Counted from the first letter of the stretch, positions 1 to 9,328 are shown. The stretch is DNA of 55,613 nucleotides from Rheinheimera sp. (GCF_030824435.1 NZ_JAVBXS010000098.1:1-55613), one strand, 5' to 3'. Program-made: numbers and translations. Notes: generated from the sequence alone by a model not told the origin.

Positions 1-45
1 TTTGTTTCGCACAATCTAGTCAGGTTTTCGCGACCGGCGCTCTGC

Positions 46-1683
46 ATGCACAAATTAAATTTGTCCGGACTTCAAATACTTGTAGTGGATGATCAACGCC
101 CTTTTCAGGTGATGCTCAAAGGTATCCTGAAAAGTTTAGGTATGGTCAATATTCAGTTTGCCAGCAGCGGGGAACAGGCGCTCAGCCGCTGTGGCCAAAC
201 CGAATTTGATTTACTTTTTGTCGATTACAATCTGGGTGCCGGTAAAAATGGCCGCCAGTTGCTGGAAGACTTAAGGGAAAAACAACTACTGAAAGCCAGC
301 GCTATTTTTATTATTGTCACAGGTGAAAACACCGTCACCATGGTGATGAGTGCCGTTGAAACCGAGCCTGATGATTACCTGATCAAACCTTTTTCGCAGA
401 GCCTGCTGAAAACCCGTCTGTTAAAACTTCAACATAAAAAACAACATTTAGCCGCTTTATATGAAGCTTTGTACCTGCACCAAAGTGCTGAAGTGATTGT
501 TGAATGTGAAAAGGAAATAGCCGCCAACGGCCGTTATGAACAATATTGCCGGCGGGTACTGGCCGAAACTTTATTAAACCAACAAAATTTTTCAGCATTG
601 GAAAGCCTGCTGAGTGACAGCATGCAACAACGCCGGCCGACCTGGGCCTTGTTGTTAGAAGCCAAATTCCGCTTACAGCAACAAGACCATCAACGTTGTC
701 TGGCGTTATGTGATGAAATTATTGAACTGAACCGGCTCTGTGCTCAGGCGCTGGACATCAAATGCAATTGCCAACTGGCACAAGGGGACACAGAAGGCGC
801 CATGCAAAGTGTCACTCAGGCAATTTACATTGCACCTTTCCAGCTTGGCCGGCAGTATTTATTGCTAAAAGTTGCCCGTGAGGCGGCAAGCCCGATGGAT
901 ATGGTGCAGGCAAGCAAACAAATTTACGAACTGACAAGGCGCACCGCCAAACAAGATGTCAGTCATCTTCTCAATTACATCAGAACCATGCTTGACGCTA
1001 TTGTCAGTATCGACGAACCGGCCAAACGTAATAAATTACAACAAGAAACCCTGCTGCTACTGCACCGCAGCCAGAAAGATGAACTTTTACTTAAAGACGT
1101 TGATTTTGAAAGGTTTGAACAACTTTGTATGGCCAGGCTTGATGCCATTGAGGGGCGATACCATCAGGCGAAAAAAGCCGCAGACAAAATTTGTGACAGC
1201 ATCAAAGGCACAGAGCCTGATGTGCCCGATTTGGTGATGTTATTAATTGATATCGGTGAGTTCGAAGGTGCCGACCATTTTTTGGCAATGCTCAGTGACA
1301 ACAATTCGCAGGATCCGGTATTGGCACAAATGCTCAGCCAACATCAACTGCACTCTGAGGACAAACGTCAACAACTGACGGCTCTGAATAAAACCGGCAT
1401 GGACAGGTATCAGGAAGGCAAATATCAGGAAGCCATGCAGCTGTTTGAACAGGCGCTACAAGTGGCGCCGGGTAACACCGGCGCTGCGCTGAATTTAATT
1501 CAGGCGATGCTGCAGGTACTGGAATCACAACAAAAACAAAAGTCGCTTGCGCTTTATCAGCGCTGCCGGCAAATTTTTAAAACCATTGAACAGGAACTGC
1601 TGATGGCGCACCACCAGCAACGTTTTGCCCAGTTACAACAGCAGTATCAGGGTTACCGGCAGGAGCTGAAACAAAGCAGCTGA
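46..1683 (+). CDS. Response regulator receiver domain with TPR-like repeats
   Basis: A CheY-like receiver domain occupies about residues 8-125. The acidic pair D15/D16, the phospho-acceptor D60 (in FVDYN), T92 and K114 (in IKPF) are all present, so it should be phosphorylatable. The remaining 420 residues are helical and rich in Gln and Leu. They look like tetratricopeptide repeats, clearest near residues 445-480 (MDRYQEGKYQEAMQLFEQAL). There is no DNA-binding, GGDEF or other enzymatic output domain, so signalling is probably through protein contacts of the repeats. The ATG has no good Shine-Dalgarno sequence, and only 45 bases upstream are visible, so the start is uncertain. No sensor kinase is adjacent; it converges on deoC with a 4-base gap. 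Confidence 0.85.
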   Translation: MHKLNLSGLQILVVDDQRPFQVMLKGILKSLGMVNIQFASSGEQALSRCGQTEFDLLFVDYNLGAGKNGRQLLEDLREKQLLKASAIFIIVTGENTVTMVMSAVETEPDDYLIKPFSQSLLKTRLLKLQHKKQHLAALYEALYLHQSAEVIVECEKEIAANGRYEQYCRRVLAETLLNQQNFSALESLLSDSMQQRRPTWALLLEAKFRLQQQDHQRCLALCDEIIELNRLCAQALDIKCNCQLAQGDTEGAMQSVTQAIYIAPFQLGRQYLLLKVAREAASPMDMVQASKQIYELTRRTAKQDVSHLLNYIRTMLDAIVSIDEPAKRNKLQQETLLLLHRSQKDELLLKDVDFERFEQLCMARLDAIEGRYHQAKKAADKICDSIKGTEPDVPDLVMLLIDIGEFEGADHFLAMLSDNNSQDPVLAQMLSQHQLHSEDKRQQLTALNKTGMDRYQEGKYQEAMQLFEQALQVAPGNTGAALNLIQAMLQVLESQQKQKSLALYQRCRQIFKTIEQELLMAHHQQRFAQLQQQYQGYRQELKQSS

Positions 1684-1687
1684 GTAA

Positions 1688-2419
1688 TTATGGCGTAAGC
1701 TGAGCCATCAATTCAGCCAGCAGCACACTGGCGCCAATACGCATCAGTTCAGGTTGCGCCAGACGCCCTGTTATTTCTTCATACATAGCAACCAGCTCCA
1801 CTGCCTGCGCCAGGGTGCGCACACCACCTGATGCCTTAAAGCCAACAGGTTTTTTAGCTGCAGCTATTACTGTTAACATAATACGGGCAGCTTCCATAGT
1901 CACACCCACAGGCACTTTACCTGTGGATGATTTTACAAAATCAGCACCGCATTCAATGGCAAGTTCGGTCGCTTTGATAATTTGTTGTGGTGTGACCAGT
2001 TCGCCGGATTCAATAATAATTTTCAGGCAATGTGCACCACAGGCTTCGCGAACATCATATAAAAAACTTTTTACCCGACCGGTATCGCCGGCCAATAACG
2101 CCTGGTAAGGCAAGACACAGTCAATCTCATCGGCACCAAGCATCAACGCCTGCTGAATTTCCTGCACCACCATATCCGCTGCACAATTGCCGCTTGGGAA
2201 ATTAACGACTGTTGCCAACCGGCTTTGTACACCCAGTTGCTGCAGACGCTCACGGCACTGTGTTAAAAAAGCCGGATATACACAAAATGCGGCTGGCAAC
2301 TGTGCCGGCAACATATGAGCAGCTAACCAATCCGCCATGTCGGCACTGGTATCGTTGTCGGTTAAACGGGTCAGATCAAGCAATTTTAACAACTGCTGCA
2401 GTTTAAGTTGATTTGTCAT
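1688..2419 (-). CDS. deoC: Deoxyribose-phosphate aldolase
   Basis: This class I aldolase cleaves 2-deoxyribose 5-phosphate to glyceraldehyde 3-phosphate and acetaldehyde in deoxynucleoside catabolism. The length of 243 residues is close to the E. coli enzyme (259). The Schiff-base lysine is K163 in the signature DFVKSSTGK. The second lysine K195 lies in GFKASGG, and the acidic residue of the proton relay is D100 in DEIDCV. The start has AGGA nine bases upstream of the ATG. Unlike in E. coli it stands alone, without deoA, deoB or deoD. Confidence 0.95.
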   Translation of the reverse strand: MTNQLKLQQLLKLLDLTRLTDNDTSADMADWLAAHMLPAQLPAAFCVYPAFLTQCRERLQQLGVQSRLATVVNFPSGNCAADMVVQEIQQALMLGADEIDCVLPYQALLAGDTGRVKSFLYDVREACGAHCLKIIIESGELVTPQQIIKATELAIECGADFVKSSTGKVPVGVTMEAARIMLTVIAAAKKPVGFKASGGVRTLAQAVELVAMYEEITGRLAQPELMRIGASVLLAELMAQLTP

Positions 2420-2657
2420 TATTGAGGTCCTGGATCCGGGCCGGCTGTTTGCTGTTTTTGGAGTGCCGGCTTTTTACGTCTCTGAGTCGGGTGTGCGATT
2501 AAAACAGAAATAGTTGGCATAAATAAAGCCCTGCCACACAGAAATACCAACAAATAGCGGTGTTCAGTTGGGTGTACAAGCTCACACAACAGATCATTTT
2601 GCCTAAACTCAGAACAGACAACAGCTAAATATCAGTTTTCCCGGCCCCTTGTCCCCG

Positions 2658-3374
2658 TCAACACAAATCCAATAAATGCTGATGTTGTTTAAACCAGCCT
2701 TTGGCCTGCTGAAACTCTGGGTAAAACAACGCCACCCGTTGCCAAAACGCCGGTGAATGATCCATATGAGTTAAATGTGCCAGCTCGTGCACAACCACAT
2801 AATCAGCGACCCAAGCAGGGGCCAACATCAGCCGCCAGTTAAAGCTGAGCAGACCTTTGCTGGTACAACTGCCCCACTTTCGCTGCCAGTTTTTAATCTG
2901 AATATCAGCCGGTTGCACCTGCATCTGCTGCTGCCAATAAAACACACGAGCAGTAAACCATTGTTGCGCCTGTTGCTGATACCAGCTCTTTAACAGATCA
3001 AGCTGTTTTTGCCGGCGACGCCCGGTACTGACCCGAGCCGACAATTGCAGCCACAGAGTCTGACCATCGCGACTGACTGCACTGACTTTATCGGTGACCA
3101 CTTTTAGCTGTAGTTTTTCATCAAGCAACGGCAACAACGCACTCAGCAGATAATCCGGTGTCACAACACTTTGTTGTTGTGCTTTCAGATGGCGTTCTAC
3201 CCAGTGCTGCTTTTGCAAAATAAAATGTTCAATTTGCTGTTTTGCCACGGCAACCGGGGCCAACACCGTCAGAGCGCCGTTTCGGATCTGCAACGCAACG
3301 CTACGACGACGTGCCGACCGCTTCAGTTGATAAGGCAAGGAAGTAAACTGGCAAATTTCAGACAACAGCAGCAT
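2658..3374 (-). CDS. YgjP-type zinc metallopeptidase-domain protein (DUF45)
   Basis: The C-terminal third carries the family signature: RKWGSC (165-170), then HELAH (196-200), and a third histidine at 206 in MDHSPAFW. This is the gluzincin-like arrangement of the YgjP/SprT-related family. The N-terminal 150 residues contain the family's RxxxRSVALQI-type beta region and a Gln-rich helical segment. No signal peptide is visible, so it should be cytoplasmic. The physiological substrate of this family is not settled. It is divergent from xthA with a 136-base gap. The ATG is preceded by ACGGGA. Confidence 0.85.
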   Translation of the reverse strand: MLLLSEICQFTSLPYQLKRSARRRSVALQIRNGALTVLAPVAVAKQQIEHFILQKQHWVERHLKAQQQSVVTPDYLLSALLPLLDEKLQLKVVTDKVSAVSRDGQTLWLQLSARVSTGRRRQKQLDLLKSWYQQQAQQWFTARVFYWQQQMQVQPADIQIKNWQRKWGSCTSKGLLSFNWRLMLAPAWVADYVVVHELAHLTHMDHSPAFWQRVALFYPEFQQAKGWFKQHQHLLDLC

Positions 3375-3510
3375 TCCCGTTGGTTATCAAAGTGCCGCAG
3401 CATAACGGAAGCAACATAATTACAGCAAGTCCGGGACTTAGCAGCCTGTGGATCTTGATGGTATGATGCCAGACAAAGGCAATTCAGACTTGGGAAAGGT
3501 TTAGGCAAAC

Positions 3511-4320
3511 ATGAAAGTTATTTCTTTTAATATTAACGGGCTGCGTGCACGTCCACACCAACTGGCCGCTTTGGTAACAACACACCAGCCTGATTTTATC
3601 GGTCTGCAGGAAATTAAAGTCCATGATGATGAATTTCCGATGGATGAAGTAAAAACGCTGGGTTATTCGGTTTATCATTTTGGCCAAAAAGGCCATTATG
3701 GTGTGGCTATTCTCAGCAAAACGCCGGCAGACAATATGTTGTATGGTTTCCCCGGTGATGAAGCTGATGCTCAGCGCCGCATGTTGATTGGCCGCTGGAC
3801 ACTCCCTGATGGCCGTGTTTTTACCTTGCTCAACGGTTATTTCCCACAAGGTGAAAATCGTGACCACCCAACCAAATTTCCAGCCAAACAAAAATTCTAC
3901 GCCGATTTAATGCATTACCTGCAACAAAATCACAGCCCTGATGATTTAGTGGCAGTGATTGGCGATATTAATATTTCACCCCTTGATCTGGATATTGGTA
4001 TTGGTGAGCCCAATCGCAAACGTTGGTTAAAAGAAGGCAAATGTTCATTTTTACCGGAAGAGCGTGACATGCTGCAACGCCTGAAAGACTGGGGTCTGAT
4101 TGATACTTTCCGCGCTTTACATCCGGAGCGCACCGAACGTTACAGCTGGTTTGATTATCGTTCCAAAGGTTTTGATGATAACAGAGGGCTGCGTATTGAT
4201 GTGGTGATGGCAACAGCCCCCCTGGCCGCTTTATGTATCGAATCTGACGTAGACTATGATTTACGCGCTATGGAAAGACCATCAGACCATGCGCCTGTCT
4301 GGTCAACCTTTAAACTGTAA
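3511..4320 (+). CDS. xthA: Exonuclease III (AP endonuclease)
   Basis: This endonuclease/exonuclease/phosphatase-fold enzyme incises DNA at abasic sites and degrades 3' ends in base excision repair. The 269 residues match E. coli XthA (268). Visible active-site elements are LQEIKV (metal-binding Glu near 35), [13 protein letters not shown] (catalytic Asp and Asn), and the final SDHAPVW (catalytic His). AAAGG lies upstream of the ATG. The next gene begins 85 bases downstream and probably has its own promoter. Confidence 0.96.
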   Translation: MKVISFNINGLRARPHQLAALVTTHQPDFIGLQEIKVHDDEFPMDEVKTLGYSVYHFGQKGHYGVAILSKTPADNMLYGFPGDEADAQRRMLIGRWTLPDGRVFTLLNGYFPQGENRDHPTKFPAKQKFYADLMHYLQQNHSPDDLVAVIGDINISPLDLDIGIGEPNRKRWLKEGKCSFLPEERDMLQRLKDWGLIDTFRALHPERTERYSWFDYRSKGFDDNRGLRIDVVMATAPLAALCIESDVDYDLRAMERPSDHAPVWSTFKL

Positions 4321-4405
4321 AAGCATAACCTTGTCACCTATGCTAACACTCTGTCCCACAAGCGTTGCGGGCAGAGTGATTTAAATTAAATCAGAGACTT
4401 CAATC

Positions 4406-5041
4406 ATGTTCTGGCTACTGTGCTGGCTAATTCCTCTGTATTTTCTGACGCTGGACAAAAAGCTTTGTTTGTTGTGGCGCCAGGCACAGATCCGCCAGTT
4501 GTTTGCAGCAACCGGGCTTTGCCTGCTGGTGCTGTGGCAAATCAAAGCGCAGCTGCCTGATGGACCAGCCCTGCATTTTCTGGGGATCACCAGCGCCACT
4601 TTGCTGTTGGGGTTGCGTCTTAGTTTATTGTTGATCCCCGCAATTTTACTCACCACTGCCATCGCCACTTTATTGGTAGTGCCGGCCAAATTGGGCACAA
4701 CAACACAGCAGCTCATTAACTGGACTGTTCTGACGGTGCTGGCGGTGCAAAGTTATCTGCAGTTGTGGCTGGTGAATAAATACTGTGGCAGACATCTGTT
4801 TGTGTATATTTTTCTGACGGCTTTTATCGGCTCAGCCTTGTGTACAGTGATGTTTGTCCTGCTGCAAAGCAGCGCGATATTGTTATTACAACCCGATGCA
4901 GCTTATGACTTTAATGCTTATCTGGTGATGTCGCCATTGCTGGCACTGCCGGAGGCGATTCTAAACGGTATGGCCATGACTTTATTGCTGGTGTACCGGC
5001 CTGAATGGGTGGCGACTTATCAGCCTGCCACACCGTCGTAA
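4406..5041 (+). CDS. CbiM-like integral membrane protein (COG3235 type)
   Basis: This 211-residue protein is almost entirely hydrophobic, with about six membrane segments. It resembles the COG3235 branch of the CbiM/NikM energy-coupling-factor permeases, including the HFLGITSATLLLGLRLSLL stretch near residues 52-70 and the terminal PEAILNGMAMTLL motif. In CbiM/NikM such proteins are the metal-specificity subunit for cobalt or nickel uptake. Here no ATPase (CbiO) or T-component (CbiQ) gene is adjacent, and the N-terminal metal-binding MHI motif of true CbiM is absent. A metal-uptake role is therefore not shown. Confidence 0.65.
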   Translation: MFWLLCWLIPLYFLTLDKKLCLLWRQAQIRQLFAATGLCLLVLWQIKAQLPDGPALHFLGITSATLLLGLRLSLLLIPAILLTTAIATLLVVPAKLGTTTQQLINWTVLTVLAVQSYLQLWLVNKYCGRHLFVYIFLTAFIGSALCTVMFVLLQSSAILLLQPDAAYDFNAYLVMSPLLALPEAILNGMAMTLLLVYRPEWVATYQPATPS

Positions 5042-5186
5042 CCAACAAAACTACATGCCCCCCAACAAGGCTACTCAAGGGAAACGGGCAATAAAACAAG
5101 CCTGACCTTGTATCTGCAAACACAGCATACACAAATTTGGCCTGTCACCTTGAAGGAGTCTTGTTATGGAGCTGACGAAAACCTTG

Positions 5187-5633
5187 TTACAGCCATTGCC
5201 GGATAAAGGTTTTATCCAGCTGCCGCACGGCCAGACTTAACAAAGTGGCCAAATCGGCATAACAGGGTTTAGCTGCAGGGCGTGGCACAGCAACCCCTTG
5301 GTGCTGCATTTTATCGGCAATCTCCAGATACCACTGCAACATGGCAGGTGGTAACACAGAATCAGCCCTTTTTCCGAGCCAATACCAACCCTGCAGTGGT
5401 AAAGACAACATAAACAAAGCACTGGCCAAAGCGGGAGCCAGATAACTTTGCCCCATCCACTGCAACTGCACAACCAGCGAAATCACACTGAGCGCGGGCA
5501 ACAGCTGTTGCGCTCTTTTAGTCAGGCGAATAATTTGATTTTCCGGAAAGACACTGTTGAGCTCATTGACTAATGGCCAGGTCCGACTGTAAAGAACCCC
5601 ATGTTGCAGGGTGGCAATTAAACTGCGCTGCAT
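5187..5633 (-). CDS. yfbV: UPF0208 (DUF412) membrane protein YfbV
   Basis: The 148-residue protein matches E. coli YfbV in order throughout: YSRTWPLVNEL near the start, two membrane segments around residues 45-85, LPLQGWYWLGKR, LPPAMLQWY, and the ending QLDKTFIRQWL. In E. coli YfbV is an inner-membrane protein implicated in insulating the Ter macrodomain. That function is known there and only inferred here. In E. coli it neighbours ackA-pta; here those genes are absent and it lies between a convergent CbiM-like gene and a 610-base gene-free region. Confidence 0.9.
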   Translation of the reverse strand: MQRSLIATLQHGVLYSRTWPLVNELNSVFPENQIIRLTKRAQQLLPALSVISLVVQLQWMGQSYLAPALASALFMLSLPLQGWYWLGKRADSVLPPAMLQWYLEIADKMQHQGVAVPRPAAKPCYADLATLLSLAVRQLDKTFIRQWL

Positions 5634-6243
5634 CTGAACCCCACGACCTATTGCATTGCCTTTTACCTTAGCATAACTGCAGCTTTGTCGGCCAGCTTGC
5701 GACTACAAAGCTGCATCAGATCAGAACCTGAAGCAGAGCTTTATCGGTACATACTGTAAGTTTTCCCGACAATAACTGCGGTTTCATTCGCAAAAGAGCT
5801 GGATAAATGCACAGTCGCTTTGATTGGCATCATTAAATTGCTATTTTTTGGCATCTTCACACGTTTTTACAAAAATGCTGATATAACAAAAAATATGCCA
5901 TTCGCATTAAATGTTATTTTTTAATAAGTTACACATTCTAAACAGAGAAATACACAAAGTTGTCCACAGAATCTGTGGACAACTTTTTCCGAATAAACCC
6001 TGCCTCACAGCGTCATGCATCCGAATCTGACATCGAAAAACAACGGTTTCAGAAACTTTTCACCACCAAAACCAGTAAAATCACATTTTCTTTTTTGATG
6101 TTATAAAGACCAAACAACAGCGGCACAACGCATGCCGTGGTTTTTTGACTTGCTGCCAAACACGAAAAAAACCGAATTCTGCTAGCCTTTAACCTTGCTC
6201 TTTGGGTAGTATCAAGGGATTATTTTGTCGGAGAAACAACAGC
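5634..6243. other. 610-base gene-free region
   Basis: No convincing coding frame was found on either strand. The left part must hold the yfbV promoter (minus strand) and the right part the promoter of the EIIA-like gene. Positions 5870-5955 are strongly AT-rich, followed at once by the perfect palindrome listed separately. A weaker hairpin (CGGCA/TGCCG, 6121-6137) is followed by six T residues. An untranslated small RNA ending at one of these hairpins is possible but not shown. Confidence 0.5.
5956..5988 (+). terminator. Perfect 14-bp hairpin with T-tract (terminator-like)
   Basis: The arms 5956-5969 and 5973-5986 are exact reverse complements around a 3-base loop, and the right arm runs into a T5 tract, as in an intrinsic terminator read on the plus strand. 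No gene on the plus strand leads into it. Each arm also contains TTGTCCACA, one base from the DnaA box consensus TTATCCACA, in inverted orientation. Confidence 0.6.
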
Positions 6244-6777
6244 ATGCCGGTGCCTTTTTCCAAAATGCAGCAGACCACTGTGTTGCCTGCAACTCAGGGG
6301 CTGACTATTCAAAGCCCGGCAAGCGGTATGGTGATGCCTTTGTCACAAGCAACAGAGCCGGCAGCAGCTGCGGGTTATTTTGGTGAAGGCGTGATGTTAT
6401 TGTTGCAAGGACATCAGCTAAAGGCGCCTTTTGCCGGTATTTGTATTCGTCAGGACCAGGCAGGACAACAACTCAGATTTTGCCATGCCAATGGTTTGCA
6501 GCTCGATATTCATTTTCCACCACAATGCCTGACGCAGCATGGCCGTGGTTTTGACTGGCAGATTGACAATAAAACAACGGTGACAGCAGGACAAACTGTG
6601 CTGCATTTTGATGTTGCCCTGCTCAGTCAGTGGGTGCAGCCGCTGTATTGTCTGATCACGCTGAAACAACACAGCAGATTTGGCAACATCTGGTATCGCA
6701 GTTGCTATCACGAAGTCTGGCAAGATCCATTATTTTTTGTCGAGTTAAGCGCTGCCGGCAGTGGCCATTCGGCCTGA
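6244..6777 (+). CDS. Divergent orphan EIIA-Glc-like protein
   Basis: Residues 18-130 follow the fold of PTS glucose-type EIIA: SPASGMVMPL, KAPFAGICI, GLQLDIHF, the GRGFDW segment and VTAGQTVLHFDVALL. The histidine equivalent to the phosphorylated His90 of E. coli EIIA-Glc is kept (H90 in LDIHF). The position of the partner His75 is glutamine (Q75), and the usual NHAF region is replaced by GQQLRFC. Phosphotransfer to a IIB domain is thus doubtful, and a regulatory or structural role is an inference. The ATG at 6244 is chosen because CGGAG lies ten bases upstream; a TTG 42 bases earlier would add a poorly conserved leader. No IIB, IIC, HPr or EI gene is nearby. The last 45 residues are unlike EIIA. 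Confidence 0.75.
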   Translation: MPVPFSKMQQTTVLPATQGLTIQSPASGMVMPLSQATEPAAAAGYFGEGVMLLLQGHQLKAPFAGICIRQDQAGQQLRFCHANGLQLDIHFPPQCLTQHGRGFDWQIDNKTTVTAGQTVLHFDVALLSQWVQPLYCLITLKQHSRFGNIWYRSCYHEVWQDPLFFVELSAAGSGHSA

Positions 6778-6844
6778 CTGGCATTCTGACACCAGAATTT
6801 TCAGGTGTCAGGCCACTTTATCAACGCCTGAAAAAGTAAACATC

Positions 6845-7198
6845 ATGATTAAAATTTACGGCATTAAAAATTGTGACACCATGAAAAAAGCACGGGCTTT
6901 TTTAACCCAAGCCGGCGCTGAACATCAGTTTATCGACTACAGAGTGGACGGACTGAGCCGCGATTTATTACAACAATTTGTCGATGCTCTGGGTTGGCAG
7001 GCTCTGCTCAATAGCAAAGGCACCACCTACAGGGCTTTGCCTGAAACAGATAAAACCGATTTGACGGTAGAAAAAGCCATGGCACTGATGCTGGCGCAAC
7101 CCGCTTTAATTAAAAGGCCGTTGCTTGATATCAACGGCAGTTTCCATCTTGGTTTTAAAGCCGAACAATATCAGCAGTTACTCACAGGTGCACAATGA
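6845..7198 (+). CDS. yffB: ArsC/Spx-family thioredoxin-fold protein YffB
   Basis: This 117-residue protein starts [13 protein letters not shown], with a single N-terminal cysteine at position 10, and later has the [15 protein letters not shown] segment typical of YffB. The family shares the arsenate-reductase fold, but its biochemical role is not established. The ATG at 6845 is the natural start; the frame stays open upstream, but that part overlaps nothing conserved. Its stop codon overlaps the dapE start (ATGA), and the yffB-dapE pairing is also found in E. coli. Confidence 0.88.
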   Translation: MIKIYGIKNCDTMKKARAFLTQAGAEHQFIDYRVDGLSRDLLQQFVDALGWQALLNSKGTTYRALPETDKTDLTVEKAMALMLAQPALIKRPLLDINGSFHLGFKAEQYQQLLTGAQ

Positions 7199-8373
7199 AC
7201 CCAAATAGTTTTTCCGGCACTGAAGTAACAACTTCCGCTGAACTGAGTCCGGTGGTGGCACTGACGGCAGAACTGATCCGCCGTGCTTCTGTCACCCCTG
7301 CTGACGAAGGCTGCCAGCAGCTGATGGCAGATCGTTTAAGCAAACTGGGTTTTCAGATTGAGTCGATGTTTTTTGAAGACACGTTAAATTTATGGGCGCG
7401 CCGTGGTCAGGGCAAACCGCTGTTTTGTTTTGCCGGTCACACCGATGTGGTGCCTACAGGGCCGCTGGAGCAATGGCATACGCCACCTTTTGAACCCACT
7501 ATTATCGACGGCATGATGTATGGCCGTGGCACTGCCGATATGAAAGGCAGCCTGGCCGCCATGATAGTGGCCACTGAGCGCTTTTTAGCGAAAAAACCTG
7601 AGCTTACCGGCGATATCGCTTTTTTAATTACCAGCGATGAAGAAGGTCCTTTTATTAACGGCACCAAAAGAGTGATTGAAGTGCTGGAAGCCCGGCAGGA
7701 AAAAATCCGCTGGTGTTTAGTGGGTGAACCTTCCAGCACTAAAGCTGTGGGTGATGTGATTAAAAACGGCCGCCGTGGTTCATTAACGGGTTATCTGACC
7801 GTTTTGGGTGTGCAGGGCCATGTGGCTTATCCGCATCTGGTCAAAAACCCCATTCATCTGGCAGCACCTGCGCTGGCTGAACTCAGTCAGCAAGTTTGGG
7901 ACCATGGCAATGCGTTTTTCCCGGCCACCAGTTTTCAGATTTCTAATATTCATGCCGGCACAGGCGCTACCAATGTGGTGCCTGGTGAAATGAGCCTCAC
8001 CTTTAACTTCCGTTACAGCACAGAAGTGACGGCCGAGCAGCTGCAACAGCAAGTGCTCGCCATTTTGGATAAACATCAGCTCAACTACAAAATGGATTGG
8101 GTGTTAAACGGTCTGCCGTTTTTAACGGACAGTGGTGCTTTGGTGGCGGCAGCTGTTAAGGCTGTTGAACAAACCCAGGGTTTTACCCCATCGCTGGAAA
8201 CTTCAGGCGGTACGTCCGATGGTCGTTTTATCGCGCCCACCGGGGCTCAGGTGCTGGAGCTTGGCCCTTGTAACGGCACTATTCATAAAATTAATGAATG
8301 TGTCAGCGTACAGGACCTCGAACTATTAACTGATATGTACGAACTCATGTTGCATGAGATGTTGTGCCAATGA
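7195..8373 (+). CDS. dapE: Succinyl-diaminopimelate desuccinylase
   Basis: DapE hydrolyses N-succinyl-LL-2,6-diaminopimelate to succinate and LL-diaminopimelate for lysine and peptidoglycan synthesis. It is an M20-type dinuclear zinc enzyme. Visible ligands and catalytic residues are [11 protein letters not shown] (His, Asp), GRGTADMKG (bridging Asp), TSDEEGP (catalytic Glu pair), VGEPSS, and HKINE near the C terminus (His). At 392 residues it is about 17 longer than the E. coli enzyme, with the extra residues at the N terminus. It overlaps both neighbours by ATGA junctions, so it is probably translated in a coupled operon. Confidence 0.96.
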   Translation: MNPNSFSGTEVTTSAELSPVVALTAELIRRASVTPADEGCQQLMADRLSKLGFQIESMFFEDTLNLWARRGQGKPLFCFAGHTDVVPTGPLEQWHTPPFEPTIIDGMMYGRGTADMKGSLAAMIVATERFLAKKPELTGDIAFLITSDEEGPFINGTKRVIEVLEARQEKIRWCLVGEPSSTKAVGDVIKNGRRGSLTGYLTVLGVQGHVAYPHLVKNPIHLAAPALAELSQQVWDHGNAFFPATSFQISNIHAGTGATNVVPGEMSLTFNFRYSTEVTAEQLQQQVLAILDKHQLNYKMDWVLNGLPFLTDSGALVAAAVKAVEQTQGFTPSLETSGGTSDGRFIAPTGAQVLELGPCNGTIHKINECVSVQDLELLTDMYELMLHEMLCQ

Positions 8374-9059
8374 ACCTAGCCAGGCTGCTGACAGGCCTTG
8401 AGCCGCCGGATTTAGTTTCTGTAAGTGTTGAAAACCAGGCTTTGCAGCTGGAACGGCAAAGTGCGGCCGCTTTGGCAAAAATGCAACAAGCGGCCCGGCT
8501 GGATGGTATTGAGCTTGCGGTGGCATCTGCTTATCGCAGTTTTGACCGCCAGGCGGCCATCTGGAACGGCAAAATGTCGGGGCACAGAGCTGTGTATGAT
8601 CAGCAGCAACAACAGCTTGATATTCAAAAGTTTACTGGTTTTGCCAAACTCGAGGCTGTGTTGTTATATTCGGCCTTGCCAGGTGCCAGCCGTCATCATT
8701 GGGGCACAGATCTGGATGTATTTGACGCTGCGGCTGTTGCTAGCAATTATCAGCTTCAGTTGCAGGAGGCTGAATATCAGGCCGGTGGGCCTTTTCACAA
8801 ATTGGCGATGTGGCTTGCCCAATATGCCGGCGATTTTGGCTTTTTCCGGCCTTATCAACAATATCAGGGCGGCGTGGCAGCAGAGCCGTGGCACTTAAGT
8901 TACCAACCTTTGTCTGATTTTTATCTGCAACAATTTGAACTTCTAATGTTGCAACAAGCTATTGCACAAAGTTCTTTGACTGAAAAACCGTTGATTGAAC
9001 AATATCTGCCGGACATTTTTCAGCGTTATGTATTAAATATTTGTAAGGAGGCTCTGTGA
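8370..9059 (+). CDS. M15 family D-alanyl-D-alanine carboxypeptidase-like protein
   Basis: The signature of the VanY/M15B group is clear: SAYRSF (53-58), then [10 protein letters not shown] with zinc ligands H109 and D116, and EPWHL with zinc ligand H175. Such enzymes trim the terminal D-Ala of peptidoglycan stem peptides. No cleavable signal peptide is seen in this 229-residue form, which is odd for a wall enzyme. The ATG at 8370 overlaps the dapE stop; a GTG two codons earlier is possible. The pairing with dapE links it to cell-wall metabolism. Confidence 0.88.
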   Translation: MNLARLLTGLEPPDLVSVSVENQALQLERQSAAALAKMQQAARLDGIELAVASAYRSFDRQAAIWNGKMSGHRAVYDQQQQQLDIQKFTGFAKLEAVLLYSALPGASRHHWGTDLDVFDAAAVASNYQLQLQEAEYQAGGPFHKLAMWLAQYAGDFGFFRPYQQYQGGVAAEPWHLSYQPLSDFYLQQFELLMLQQAIAQSSLTEKPLIEQYLPDIFQRYVLNICKEAL

Positions 9060-9322
9060 GCTGGACTTTTATCGGAATGTTATTGTTAGTGGTGGGTTTA
9101 ATTGCCGCCAATCTGGCGCTGCTTAAACATGGCAGCAAAAAAAATCAACGTCCACTGAAACCAGGTAAACCGCAAAGCAGCAGCCAGCAACAGCAGCAAA
9201 AAGCGCAGGCCGCAGCGACAACAGCACCAGTGGTGGTACAAAACAGTGAAAAAACAACGCCGGACCAGGATGCCACTGCATCACAAAACAGCACTCAGGA
9301 TAACGACCAGAGTCAGGTGTAA
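9056..9322 (+). CDS. Small single-span membrane protein (DUF2897-like)
   Basis: This 88-residue protein has one N-terminal hydrophobic segment (residues 3-22) followed by a basic patch and a Gln/Ser/Ala-rich low-complexity tail. It begins with GTG, overlaps the preceding stop codon, and has a very strong AAGGAGG ribosome site. Length and position after dapE and an M15 peptidase fit the DUF2897 family, although the tail is longer than usual. Its function is unknown. Confidence 0.7.
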   Translation: MSWTFIGMLLLVVGLIAANLALLKHGSKKNQRPLKPGKPQSSSQQQQQKAQAAATTAPVVVQNSEKTTPDQDATASQNSTQDNDQSQV

Positions 9323-9328
9323 TGATAG

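Noticed and set aside
2437-2475. GCCGGC...GCCGGC followed by T5, terminator-like on the plus strand upstream of deoC
   Set aside because: The stem is only six bases with a 19-base loop, and no plus-strand gene precedes it; GCCGGC is common in this sequence.
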